From assembly GCA_025529335.1 (NCBI GenBank), contig JAMYHX010000330.1, positions 1 through 48,418 of the forward strand: 48,418 nt of DNA, written 5' to 3'. Each line of letters opens with the position of its first letter. Within the stretch, counting starts at the first letter, position 1. Below the pieces are notes generated by a model, which made no database searches, was not told where the DNA came from, and worked only from the letters and a program-made list of their open reading frames with translations. The position numbers and the translations under genes were made by a program. This document shows positions 1-13,173 of the stretch, in pieces. The stretch is from Rhizopus sp. PT2906. Its lineage: Eukaryota > Mucoromycota > Mucoromycetes > Mucorales > Rhizopodaceae.

Positions 1-75
<75 letters not shown>
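1..75. repeat. 75-base poly-A run at window start
   Basis: Positions 1-75 are uninterrupted A. The run is followed by about 37 bases that end in a pyrimidine-containing AG acceptor at 111-112, so it lies in, or replaces part of, an intron of the Tom1-like gene. A homopolymer this long is hard to sequence, so its exact length, or even its reality, is uncertain. Confidence 0.95.
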
Positions 76-77
<2 letters not shown>

Positions 78-112
78 GATAATAAAATCAATTACTTATG
101 CTTTCCCTGTAG

Positions 113-3100
113 GATATCCAAACTTATGCTCTATATGCGCTAGATGCAATTGCAAGGCATAGAAATAAACTGACAGAAGTGTTGAATACTCTCAATGCTG
201 CTACAAATCACAGCATATTGCTTCATATCCTGAGGCAATTATCTAATGGCACAGGTATAATATATAACCTATGTCATCATGGGAATACTAAGCCCCTCTT
301 CTTTAGTGTACTCTCCATCATTTCTGGATGCATTGTTTACCCTCCTTTCCTATCTGACAAATACAGCTATAGGCAGTCAAATGCTGTCCTCTGCTGGTAT
401 GATAACGACATTGATCCATATTATTGACAGCGATCGTGTTCAACCAAACGTAAGTTTTCCAATGCTCTTTCTTGTATCAACATGTTTTTCTCAAACCTAT
501 GCCAGGTTCTATCCAAAGCTGTATCATTGCTTCATGTCGCATTCGACGGTATGGATAACGCCTACCCCAGCTTTTTCAATTTTAATGGCCTTGAGACTTC
601 CATCAAGGCTCTTCATACACAAATCGACAATTGCATCAACGGATCCGAACATCACCAAGACTCCATCAGCCTTGTCAAGGGCATTCTGAGACTCATCATT
701 CGTATGATCCGAACAAACGACGCAGGAACGACTCTACGCAACCTGATGGAAACGAGCATACCGGACGTGCTAAAGAAGATTATGGAGCATCAGACACTGT
801 TTGGGCCCAGTATCTTTGGACTCGCCATGTCTCTATACTCGAGCTACGTTCACACCGAACCAACGTCACTCAGCGTGCTGCTTGAAGTCCAAGTGCCGCA
901 GACATTTTTGAAGACGATCAAGGCATACAACGGGCACTGTGACGCGGCCTTGTTGTTGAGCATTCTCAGTGTCTTTGAAGCGACCTGCTTGAATGAGCAG
1001 GGACTCGAGTTATTTAGAGATGAGAACCCTCTTCCTCACTTCTTTGACTTGATCTGTTCTTCACACTTTTTGGCTAATCCCATGGAAGTGTCACAAAGTG
1101 ACAGTGTAGGCAGCACAGCAGCAGAGCTAGCTCGACATGAACCTTCGCTACAGGGTCAAATGTTTCAATGTATTCATAGTATGCTGCAGCGTGTGATTTG
1201 TCTGGGAGAGTCAGAGGAAGGCAAGCCGGAGGATGATAGTCATCAGTTAGCTTGGAAAACAGTGCCAGAACGGAACACCGCCCATAAACCAGATTGTCGT
1301 CTGTTGGCTATGATTGAAATGGTGGCAAGGGTAAGATTAATATCATGATGCATGCTGTTTTCTAAAAGTATATAGTTCTTGGAAGGCTTCCTGGAAACTG
1401 ATAATGTCAAGGAGTTTATCGAGTATAATGGTCATGAGATTCTCTTGCGTTATTATTCCCTGCCTATGCTTCCATTTGACTATTATCTAAGTAATGCATT
1501 TGGTGCTCTTTCGGATGTCTTCAAGATGCTGGCCAATGAAGATGTGACCAAGATCGTCGGGGCAATTGAAAACGCATTAAGAAAAGAAGCAGATCGTATC
1601 GTTCAACCCAAGCCAACACAAAAGAGTTCTGTGGTTGATTTTATTTATGTGGATGGTAAGCTTTTTTTTTTACCTTAAATATATCTATACACTATAACTC
1701 TTTTTATTAGGCACGGACCATCAGTTACTTGAAAAAGGAAACAGCGTGTTTCGTGGGTTTAGCTTTTTAGTAGGGCACGTCGGGTTGTTGTCAAGTATTC
1801 TCTCTTTATTTGTTCTCAGAAAAGAAGGCATTTGTGAAGATTTGATAATGTGGATATGTAAAAGAATGATGGAAAGTCCAAAAGAAGAAAGTCTTTTGCA
1901 GTTCTTGGGTCGTGTTCACAGGTAACAGACTATGAACACATACATAAAAGCAGACATTAACTCTATCTGTGTACAGATACTTGATCTGGGAAACCATTCT
2001 TTTAAGAAACTCTGTACCCAAATCATGGTATTCAAAAGAGATAAAATTCAACAGTGACGGAACGACAGAAGAAATCGAGCACTCCGACTTGACAGATCCC
2101 AAGGTCGTCAACACGAGAAGACTAGCAGAAGTTCTAGGCGGAGTGAGCCCGGTCATTATGCCGCTCTTTCAGAGCTTCATCCAATTGGAGCCTATTGGAA
2201 TTCTCCGCTTAGAAGAGCGACGTCGATTGATCTTTATCGCACAAGATATGGCTACGGTTCTATTAGATAATTTTAAATGGATTCAAGATGGCCCTGAGTA
2301 TTGGTACGAATATATCTCTGCTATGGCCGTTCTATTCTCTATGCTCATACTTGACGATAAGGGAGAGCGTCGTCTGATCGCTCCAGTCGCAGTTTGGTTT
2401 GGTCTGATGGGTGGAATACGATGGATGATTGATCATCTTGTTGAGCCTCTTTGGTACAAGGTAGAAGAACAAGGAGATAAAAGCGAAGGTGGAGTCAATC
2501 GAGCTGACCTGTGTCTCGAATTACTACTGCCTGCCCTCCATCATCTGTCTGCAGTGAACATCTATAACGATGTAGCGCTAAAGGAACTGGCGCGAGATGA
2601 GCCTGAACTTTTACTAGTCTATCCAGAAAATTGGATCGCTTTTCTTCGTTCGGAAACATTTAGACTCTATCGCTTTCTCGAGCGCCCCTCGCACCAAAAG
2701 TTTCCTCATTTTATTCTTCGTGCTTTGCTCAGTTGCATCAAACAGTGTCTGATTACAAAGGGTGAATGTAAGCTAGATATTGATATAGAATCGGCAGAAG
2801 CCAAACGAGCACTGGAAGAGGGAGGATTATCAGATAAGCAATTGGAGGGAATAAGGCAACTTATGGAAAAGATACTGAACCCACATGCAAAGAAAAACGA
2901 AGAGGATGTGCAAGAAGATGATCAAGATGAAAATTATGAAGACATACCAGATGACGATATTGGTCTTTCGGATGTAGAAGCAACAGTGGCCGTTCTGACA
3001 AGCACACGTAACAAGGCACGCGAGCATCTTCCGGAAATCCTGACTCAACTTGTGCATGAGCGAAATGATGTTGATCTTGTTGTTCGCGATGTCTTGGTTA

Positions 3101-5059
3101 TTCTCGCAAGCGAAGATCCAGAGCAAACTGTACAAATGATGGCGCAATTCTTCCGTGATATCAATAAGGATAACTTAGACAAGCGTACTTTGTTTGAGTC
3201 ATGCATAAACCGTGTACGCGTATTTGCACTTATGCTAAGAGAACCCGCCGTCCAAGGCTTTGCGTCTCAGTGGGTTTCTGCTATTTCTAACTTTATAGGA
3301 TGGTCCGAGTTCTTGGATATGGTGATCAGTACACCAGAATTTCCCAACCCCAAGTGGCTGACAACGCTCTTTTTGGTTTTGGAAACTTATTTAGCCCAAA
3401 AGGAAGATAATCCAGATGAAAACAGCACATTGGTCCTTGAGCACCATGAAGCAACTCGCTTGCTATCTTACTGTATTCAATTGCTAAAGCTTGATACTCT
3501 TTCTGAAGATAATTTACTGGCAACCTTGCGTATCTTGATTCGACTTACAAAACATCGAAGCATGGCGCAAGAATTCTTGGCACATGAGGATGGGTTAGAA
3601 GCACTATTGGCAAGACCCAAACGTCGGTTTGAGAGTCACTTCAAAGTACAACAGGCCTATGTCATCATTATCCTCCGTCATCTGATTGAAACAGAGCAAG
3701 TGGTGATTGAATGCATGAGAGAGTGGATGATTGCCTATGCAAACGAGCATCCCAACCAAAGGACGAGCGTAGACAAGTTTGCCAAACGTGGACAAGCTGC
3801 TTTCTTGAGATCTCCGTCGTGCTTTTTTAAGCTCGTCAAACAAATGTACCGTTGCGGCATAAATTATGGGAGTTCATCCGTCCGCTTTGTTGGACGTATG
3901 TCAGGAGAAGATCATCTGGTTACTGTTGATGAGTCAAGAAAGGTAATTCATTTCTTGTTGAAGGAACTGGTTAAAGTACAGGCCACAAAGGAAGAAAGCA
4001 ATTGGAAGCTTGGATATACCGGATACTTAGTCGAATGCTTACTAGAACTGGTGTCATCTTACCCAAGCTGTAAACAGGATATGATTTCATTCCAAGTTCC
4101 CAAAGATATTGAATTTCATTATACACCAGACATGGTGCCCTATTCAGACCGGTCTATCGTGTATGTACTCTTAAACATTTTGGTACCGTACGGTGCATTG
4201 AATACACGAACAGACCTCGAGCGTAAGAAGAAAGGTATTTACATATGGACAACTGGGCTCCTCGTTGCAATGTGTTATGATACGATGCATGCTAGTAATA
4301 CAAGAGAACATGAAGAGCGTCAAGAAGGCGACAACGAGCATCTTGAGCAAGAGAATGAAGAGCGGCCTCATGCTGCAGAAGAAATACAACAGGTGGGACA
4401 AGGGAGCATGGAACAGCAAGAGACTGTCTCGACCAAACGAGAGGACGTGCTTGCTCATGTCCGAAGCCATGTTTTGCAAGCCATTGCTGGGTGCTTTGAG
4501 TACTATACCGTCACCTCAGCAAAACGCAGCAGCAAAAAGTATCTTAAATACTACTCGTTATCTGAACTTTGTCACCATATATTAAATGCCCGGCCAGCTG
4601 CCATCAATCCAGATTATATTCCACCGGCAGGCAATAAGGATGCGAACGTCATGGCTTTATCAAAGTTGATGCTAGAGAACAACTTTGTTCCACTTTTAGT
4701 GAACGCGATTCAGGACGTAGATGTCAATTATCCACATGCCAAGACGATCTTGAACGCTCTTCTCCGTCCTTTGGAAAGATTAACCAAGACAGCAACCCGG
4801 TTACCTCCAGATGCTGTGCATATACCTGAAATAGAACAAGAAGGAAACGTGACGAATGAGGAAGATGAAGAAGACCAAGAAGATGATTATAGAACTTTTA
4901 GACGTAGTGAGTCTCCTGTGGAAGAAGTTGACGAAATCTATAGAAACTCTTCGTTAGCTATACTTGATAGTACTGTTGTTGAAGATGAAGAAGATATGGA
5001 AGGCAGCACAGACGAGAGTAGTGAAGACGAAGATGTTGAAATGGCTAGGTAACTCATGA

Positions 5060-5090
<31 letters not shown>

Positions 5091-8000
5091 CATTATATTC
5101 TAAACATTTGGTTTAGCTCTGGAGAAGAAGTTATAGAAATTGTCGAAGAAGCGGATGATGAAAGTTCTGATAACGAAACCATGCCCGATGATCAAGAAGA
5201 AGAAGACGAAGAGGATAGAGAAATGGATGAATTGATGCGAAGCCATCGACATCATCTTCCAGATACTGACGAAGAAGTGGTAAATCAAACATAATCAAAT
5301 ATAAATACCTGTACTGATAATTGCATAGGATGATGATATTGAGGAATCATTGCATGAAGATGAAGATGATTCAATCGAGTCCTATGACCCAGATAACGAT
5401 TCTGATCTTATGGGATCTGATGTTAGTGATGATATCGAATCAGAAGATGATAGAGATTGGCGTTTAACGACCAATGAAGCTCCAAGAGATCGATCTGTTA
5501 CGGTAAGAGAAATAAATAGCTATACACGATGTTACTCATAAAATACCAGAATGATCGTCAAGTGGGTGAAGGTCAAGATACAGAAGATATTCAATCCGAA
5601 GCAGGAGTGCAATCATATGATTTTTCTTTAAGAAGGCGTTATGCTGGTGGCTGTAAGTAAATCATATAGATTGAATATAAGAAACTTATTTCTATATAGT
5701 TAGAAGTAGAGTAACAATTAACACTCAAAACAATTTGTGTAAGTGTATGCCAAGATGCAATGACAGACTGAACTCACGTTTATATAGTTGATATGCCTGC
5801 TGTAACAATGGCGTTTACTGCAGAAAATGAAGCACGACTTCGTCCAGAGTATTCATCAGAAAAGGATGATATTATCTTACACCCTCTCCTAAGAGGAACT
5901 AATCAACAGACTATAAATGGATTAAAGGAAGTGTTTGAACGAGATCGATCTTTATCCAACCTTCAACCTTATGAGGATATTATTGGTCATGGCCCACTCT
6001 TTATGCTTAAATCCATTGTAGCATCACAGGCTCAGCAGCAAAAAGATTACGAAGAAGACAGAGCCTTGGAGATTGGCCCAACTTTCCAGTTTACAGCTGA
6101 TGATAATGTTCCTAGTGTCGCTGAGCCCTCAAAAGATAAAGATGACAAGTATGTACTGCGCCTCCTACTGGGATTTACACCTATGCCAACTATAGATCGT
6201 TGGACTCAGGTGGCTCAAATGGTCTTTATTCCTTCCATTATTGCACAAAAGACAGTAGAGCTGGCAGATCGTCTGACTACGATCCTTTTAGCTGATAATC
6301 AAGAATCAAGGGCAGAAGAGTATGCAGAAGAAACATTTTGGTCGCCTGATAGGGAGCAAGAAGGCCAGGAAGAACACGAAGAGCAAGAGGAGCAAGAGGA
6401 GCAAGAAGAACAAGAAGAGCATGAAGAAGATGGCGTACGATTGGTCATCCGTGGGGAAGAATTCGATTTGACAGGAACTGGACTTGACGCAGAGTTTTTA
6501 GAGGCGCTTCCAGAAGATCTTCGTGCAGAGATTATTAGCGCACAAATGGAAGGAAATACGCCCATCATTGAGGTAGCTGCTGACGATGGTCTTGATCCCG
6601 AATTTCTTGCTGCTCTGCCTGATGATATCCGTGAAGAAGTGCTGAGAGAACAAGAGGAAATAAATAGAAGAAGACGAAGCTCAAACTCTCCAGAGTCTCA
6701 AGAGGAAGAACAGGAACAGGAACAGGAAGAGCATGAAGAAGTAGCCGATACTTTTATCGAGCAAACAGAGGAGGATGCCGATATTACCTCACCTTCTGAC
6801 AATCAGAATGCCCAACCCTCATCTCCCCTGGGCGCTCGACTCTCTAGCACCATACGTATTGTTGATCGATACCAACTGGCCGTATTGACGCGATTACTCT
6901 TTGTGCCACAATCGATCGTGAAGGCTCTGCTAAATCGACTGTTACTCAATCTTTGTGAAAACCGTAAAGTCAGTGCGGATCTCATGTCATTGTTGTTATG
7001 TGTTCTTCAAAATGAATGCTCTGATTTGGCAGCTGTCGATCATAGTTTTGCCCGTTTGCTTCATCAGTCAAATGAACCAAGTGATCATGAAAAGAAAAAG
7101 AAGAGTAGTGGAAGCAAGACACCCAACTTGATCTCACAAAGATGCTTAGAAATTCTTTACTATGTGATTACATGGAATTGGCGCTCACTTCGCTACTTTT
7201 TGTCGGAAAATGAAAGCTTTGGACAGATGGAGAATGGTAAACACAAGTATCCATTTTTGGTGCTGATCGATCTTCTCAGACGACCTACGTTTACAAATAA
7301 CACCAAGTTAATGGAACAGCTTATGGAAGTACTAGCAAAGGTATGCCGTCCCATTCGATCCTTAGCCAAGAATCAAAAGGAAAAAGCAGAGTCACAGTCA
7401 GAGACCGCTATGATGCGGCATGACATTTTGGTTCCATTGATACCTACTGAACATATTGAACGTGTTGTGCGTGTTCTCACCATAAACGAATGCTCAAGTC
7501 GAACGTTCCGATTTACTCTCAGCATCTTGTCAAACTTTGCTCATCTTGAAGGCGTCTATGATCAAATAGTTGATAGTCTAAAGCTGGTTGCAAAACAATC
7601 CGGGGAACAAATTTACAAGGACCTCAACATATTACTCTCTATATTGCAAAATCTGAATACAGGAAGGGAGCTAGAGACATCGGCATTAAAGCAATTCTCG
7701 ATCGCAACATCGCATCAAATGAAACTGTTGCGTATCTTGAACTCTATGTACTTTCTCTACAATCGTAAGCATAATAGTGAGGATCAGGAAAGTGCTAGCA
7801 AAGTATCTGCTTCTGGTCTTTATAAAGAACTTGGTTTCACTTCTCTTTGGGATATGCTCAGCTCTTGTCTAAGAGCCATTCACAACAAGGAGGAACTGAT
7901 GGATGTAGTCACTGTCCTACTACCTTTGGTCGAATGCTTCATGGTCATCTCCAAGGACTATATCACAAGGGAAGCGACAACTAAGGAAAAAGAACATTTT

Positions 8001-9320
8001 ATTGCATTTACTGAAGAGCACAAGAAAATACTCAACGCCATGATTCGCAATAGCCCACTTCTTCTGAATGGACCTTTCTCTTGCTTGATCCATGTCCCGA
8101 AAATTCTAGAGTTTGACAATAAGCGAGCCTTCTTTAGTGAGGCATTACATAAAGCCTCTGCCTCCCGCGAGCGCTTCCCACCTCTTCAGCTCAGTATACG
8201 ACGAGACCACATCTTTGAAGATACCTATCATCAACTACAAGATCGCACAGGCGATGAAATAAGATATGGAAAACTCAAGGTTTATTTCCAGGATGAAGAA
8301 GGTGTCGATGAAGGCGGTGTATCTCGTGAATGGTTTTCTGCTCTTGCTGGTCAAATGTTTGATCCCAACTATGCCCTGTTTATCACTTCAGCCGCAGACA
8401 GATTAACCTATCAACCCAACCGTGCCTCTGGCGTAAACCCAGAGCACCTGTCCTATTTCAAGTTTGTCGGAAGAGTTATTGGTAAAGCCATACACGACGG
8501 GCGTGTGTTGGACGCTTATTTTACGCGCTCATTCTATAAACTTATCTTGGGACGACCGGTAGACTGCAAAGACCTGGAAACTGTAGACCCTGAGTATTAC
8601 AAGAGCTTGGTGTGGATGTTGGATAACGATATTACCAACGTGATTGACCTGACCTTTAGTGTCGAAACGGACGATTTTGGCACATGCAAAATTGTAGACC
8701 TTATACCTAATGGCAGAAACATAGCTGTAACAGAAGCTAATAAGCATAAATATGTCAACTTGGTCGCACAGCAAAAATTGGTATTGGCGATCAAGCCGCA
8801 AGTAGATGCATTCCTCGAAGGCTTTTATGAAATTATTCCAGCTAATCTCATACAGATATTTAATGAACAAGAACTCGAGTTACTTATCTCTGGACTTCCT
8901 GATATTGATATAGATGACTGGAAAGCAAACACGGTTTACGAGGGATATACAATACAGTCACCCCAGATTCAATGGTTCTGGCGTGCTGTAAGGTCGTTTG
9001 ATCAAGAAGAAAGAGCCAAGTTGTTACAATTTGCTACAGGCACTTCTAAAGTGCCCTTGGGTGGATTTTCAGCGCTACAAGGCTCAAATGGTGTTCAAAA
9101 GTTTCAAATACATAAAGAGTTTGGTGATACAAATCGTTTACCCTCTGCTCACACTTGGTAAGAAGTATATATGTAGATAGCAAGGTTGAGTTGATGCTGA
9201 CCATCGTTATTTTATAGTTTTAACCAAATAGACCTTCCTCAATACAAGACGTATGAAGATCTTCGTCGCAATTTATTTAAAGCTATCAGCGAATGCTCTA
9301 CAGGCTTTGGTTTTGTATAA
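113..9320 (+). CDS. TOM1: Tom1/HUWE1-type HECT E3 ubiquitin ligase, 5'-truncated by window edge
   Basis: Giant HECT-type E3 ligase that transfers ubiquitin from E2 through a cysteine thioester. The Tom1/HUWE1 family acts on histones, ribosomal proteins and other substrates. Visible exons: 113-254, 307-449, 506-1330, 1376-1655, 1711-1921, 1977-5048, 5117-5279, 5329-5502, 5550-5652, 5788-9157 and 9218-9320, giving 2861 codons in frame. Helical DUF908/DUF913-like sequence comes first (YSPSFLDALF, SAGMITTLIHIIDSDRVQPN), then long acidic Glu/Asp linkers. Two ubiquitin-binding motifs of the LP type follow near 6490-6650 (FLEALPEDLRAEI and FLAALPDDIREEV). The C-terminal HECT domain shows DEEGVDEGGVSREWF and FVGRVIGKAIHDGR. 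The catalytic Cys sits 34 residues from the end, in LPSAHTCFNQIDLP, and its codon is split by the last intron. Yeast Tom1 is about 3270 residues, so perhaps 400 residues lie upstream of the window. The 135-base intron 5653-5787 is longer than its neighbours and could hide a small exon. Confidence 0.95.
5063..5090. repeat. (TA)n microsatellite in Tom1 intron
   Basis: An AT dinucleotide run of about 28 bases lies inside the intron 5049-5116 of the Tom1-like gene. It is a simple repeat with no coding effect. Confidence 0.9.
6361..6430 (+). repeat. Glu/Gln-rich coding repeat in Tom1
   Basis: Repeated GARCAAGAGG-like units encode an EEQEEQ tract just before the first ubiquitin-binding motif. A second Glu/Gln tract lies at about 6700-6740. 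Both fall in the acidic linker of the ligase and are likely to vary in length between strains. Confidence 0.85.
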
Positions 9321-9646
9321 AAAAAAGAAATAAAGTTTGATATTATTCAATGTAACTCCCAACTATGCTCACTGCTTATGATAAAGGAGATTTAAAACCG
9401 GATAGAGACCAGAAAGTGTTTATGATGATTCACAATTACAAACAAAATATATGTAGCTTCCAAAGCTCGAACGTATGACTATCAAGTATGAGTAATGGGA
9501 TAGAGTTCGCTAAACATATGAAAGAATGAACAATGAGACTAATAAAAAAAAAATCATCGGAGTTTGATTATCAACACAGCACGTTTATCTTAATTAGGGG
9601 CTCCACTTATTGCAGCTGTCCTTTTTCTTTGAATAAAAAGTATACC
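9321..9646. other. Intergenic spacer, Tom1 to AP-2 alpha
   Basis: 326 bases between two tandem plus-strand genes. It holds the Tom1 3' flank, with an AATAAA-like signal just after the stop, and the promoter of the adaptin gene. I see no coding sequence or RNA gene. Confidence 0.6.
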
Positions 9647-12600
9647 ATGAGCTCCATGCGTGGTTTGACCGTCTTTATAGGTAAAAAAAAAAAAAATAAG
9701 AAATAAAGTGATAAATTTAGAAATAACTCAACCTGTTACTTAGCCGACATTCGAAAATGTAAATTACATGAGCATCAGCTTTAAGATATACACTCATCAT
9801 TCATCTTTATAAAACAGGTCGAGTAAGAGAACTAGAAGAGAAACGCATTAATAAAGAAATGGCCAACATTCGCTCAAAATTTAAAGGTACATTCTATATA
9901 ATTCTAACCCATTTTATATAACTAATGATATACAGAGGGGAATCTCAACGGATATCAAAAGAAAAAGTATGTTTGCAAATTATTGTACATGTATATTCTC
10001 GGCTGGGAAATTGATTTTGGACATCTTGAAGCAGTTAGTTTGATATCAAGTCCAAAATACAGCGAAAAACAAATCGTAAGCTATATATTTCAACAAAAAC
10101 TGTGTGATACTTATTGTGTGCCTTAGGGGTATTTGGCAGTAACACTGCTCTTTCATGAAAACAGCGACCTTGTTCGTCTTGTTGTCAATTCAATCAAAAA
10201 GGATCTTGAAGATATGAATGAAATAAACAATTGCTTGGCTTTACATGCTATCGCTAATATTGGTGGTAGAGAAATGGCTGAAAGTCTTGCGACGGATGTT
10301 CATCGCTTATTGATCTCACCGTAAGTTTCAATTGGGAAGCAAAGAAAATAGCCTAATTTTTCTCTTTACTGTGAAGGACATCAAAAAGCTTTGCAAAAAA
10401 GAAAGCAGCATTGACGTTACTGCGTTTGTTCCGTAAACATCCAGATGTGGTACCTGTCACTGACTGGGCTGATCGAATTGTGTCCTTGATGGATGATCAC
10501 GACTTGGTAAGAAATAAGCTGGAATAATCCATGATGTAGCTTCTAATGTGTATCTGTCTCTTAAAAAAGGGGGTTGCTCTTAGTGTAACGACATTAGTGA
10601 CCACATTAGCTCAAAGTTTTCCTGTAGAATATAGTGGTTGTTATGAAAAGGCTGTGAATCGGTTAAAGAGGGTAATTAAATAATTTAAAACGGTCTGATC
10701 AAGTATGTAATAGTAATTGCAATGTAGATCCTCGTAGAAAGAGAATATGGCGTTGATTATGTGTATTACAAAGTACCCATTCCTTGGCTGCAAGTAAAAT
10801 GTCTTCGTCTCTTACAATACTATCCACCACCAGGTATGTGTATGAACCCAACCGTTTGAAGCATCCTTTTCTTATTGTCTTATTCACTTGCCTACAGAGG
10901 ATCCTAAATTACGCAGTGATTTGAGTGAGTTATTGCAGATCATCATTACCAACTCTCAAGACACCCCAAAAAACGTACAGCACAGCAATGCACAAAATGC
11001 GGTACTCTTTGAAGCGATCAATCTCGCGATTCATCTAGACAGCAACTCAAGTATCTGTGCACAAGCTGCTTCACTCCTTGGTCGATTCATATCCAGCAAA
11101 GAGACAAATGTGCGATACCTTGGGCTTGAGACCATGGCACATTTGGCTGCCTGTGTAGACTCGCTAGAACCCATCAAGCGACACCAAGAGACGATTCTGA
11201 TGTCTCTTCGAGATAAAGATATCAGCGTTCGACGACGTGGTCTTGACTTGCTTTATTCAATGTGTGACGTATCGAATGCTAAGGTCATCGTATCAGAGCT
11301 GTTGCGGTATCTTCAAGTAGCCGATTACGCCATGAGAGAAGAGATGGTGCTCAAGATTGCTATCTTGGCTGAAAAATTTGCATCAACATATTCGTGGTAT
11401 GTTGACATTATTCTGCAACTGATCTCAACCGCAGGCGAGCAAGTCGGAGAGGAGGTCTGGTTCCGTGTGGTCCAAATCGTGACTAATAACGAAGAGCTAC
11501 AGGAGTACGCAGCAAAGACAGTTCTAAACTATCTGGGCTCACCTCAGTATAACGAAACGATGGTTAAGGTCGGTGGGTATATCCTCGGGGAGTTTGGACA
11601 CTTGATCGCTAATTTGAGTGGATGCAGCCCAATTGAGCAATTCACTGCTGTTCACAGTAAATTCAATCTCTGTTCTCTTCAAACACGTGCGTTACTGCTC
11701 ACAACCTATGTCAAGTTTGTCAACCTGTTCCCAGAGATCAAAGGCCAAGTTTTGCCTGTCTTGAACCAATACAGATATGTCTTGGATGCCGAACTGCAGC
11801 AACGTGCATGTGAGTACTTTTCAATCTCGACAATGCCAACAGATGACTTGTTACAGACCGTATGTGAAGAGATGCCACCGTTTCCTCAACGAGAATCGAC
11901 TTTACTGCTCAAGCTGCATCAAAAGCAGGATGATACAGAGGAGAAACGTATTTGGGTGATCGGCGGTCGAGAAGCCAATGCAGAACGACAGGATACCTTA
12001 AAGCGCATGGTCTCTGTTCGCTCAAATTCGGCAGATAATCTTCATCAGACCACGACTCATGTACCACCCACCCGGTCAGCCACTATGCCTGTCTCTGGTG
12101 TTTATTCTACCAGTGAGCCTGATCTACTTATGTTTAACGACTTGAGCTTAGAACCTCGAAAGCCTGCTGTGATCACCAATATACCTACCGACATACCTCT
12201 GTCGACTGGATATGAACTGGGATACAATATGCTGCTGTGTCATCGTGAGGGTGTTCTCTATGAAAACGCACAATTGCAAGTCTCTGTCAACTCAGAATAC
12301 CATGGCTCGAGTGGTCGCATCGCTCTATATTTGACTAATAAGACGCCTGCACCTTTGATCGACGTCAGCCTGATGGTTATCTCAGACCAGATCAAGGCTG
12401 AGCTTGGACCTGACAGCACAGGCATCTTACTTGCACCCGGCACACAGATCCAACGACTTATCTCGATTGAGTGTACAAATTTGTTTGTAGAATCACCCGA
12501 TCTCTACATCCGATACAGTCCTGCAGACACGCTTCATTTGAAACTACCTGTCGTTTTGACCAAGTTTCAAGAGCCTATCACCAATATGGACGGTGCCAAC

Positions 12601-12930
12601 TTCTTTAAACGATGGAACCAAATTGGTGGCCCTCCACGCGAGAATCAAGTGATTCTCAAGAGCGAAGTGCCCATTCAGTTATCAACCACGGGCTCGATTC
12701 TGCAAGGCTTTGGCATCGGACTGCTCTTGAACGTAGATCCTAATCCAAACAATTTTGTAGGAGCAGGCATCGTCGATGCTGGTCAGCAAGGTGGAAAGAT
12801 TGGTGTTTTACTTCGATTAGAACCCAACTTGGAACAAAACATGTACCGTCTTACAGTCAGGACACCTACAGAAAATGCATCTAGTATTATACGTGAGATT
12901 TTAGAAAGGCCTTTAACCCGTGGATTATAA
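9647..12930 (+). CDS. APL3: AP-2 adaptor complex subunit alpha (alpha-adaptin)
   Basis: Large subunit of the AP-2 clathrin adaptor, which binds phosphoinositides and dileucine cargo at the plasma membrane during endocytosis. Exons: 9647-9680, 9818-9886, 9936-10075, 10127-10320, 10377-10506, 10570-10671, 10728-10833 and 10898-12930, giving 935 residues, close to animal alpha-adaptin. The N-terminus reads MRGLTVFIG, then INKEMANIRSKFK and GYQKKKYVCKLLYMYILG, the conserved start of the trunk solenoid. Further trunk landmarks are EVAL-type repeats, YYPPPEDP, VQHSNAQNAVLFEAI, KVGGYILGEFG and LQQRACEYF. A Ser/Thr-rich hinge at about residues 620-700 (MFNDL nearby) precedes the C-terminal ear (appendage) domain. 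The start was chosen because the first exon gives the MRGL motif typical of the family. All introns lie in the first third of the gene. Confidence 0.96.
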
Positions 12931-13173
12931 TACCCCTCCTTTTTTTTAGTTCTTTATGCTTTTTTTTGTGATAACTTGTTTTATTATACAGAAAAAAAAA
13001 AAGAAAAGAGTGATGTTTCTTTTATGCAATTTACAAAAAAGTAAGGAAGAAAGCCTTTTGTTATGTGTTGTAAGAAAAAAAAAAGAAAACAAATGCGTTC
13101 AATTTGTGAGGATATGTATTCTATTTGCACCTTTCTCTCCGTTTTTCTTTTTTTTTTTGAGAGTCTATTATGA

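Noticed and set aside
6299..6568. 89-codon minus-strand ORF rich in Ser and Cys
   Set aside because: Shadow of the Glu/Gln-rich repeat of the Tom1 gene on the other strand.
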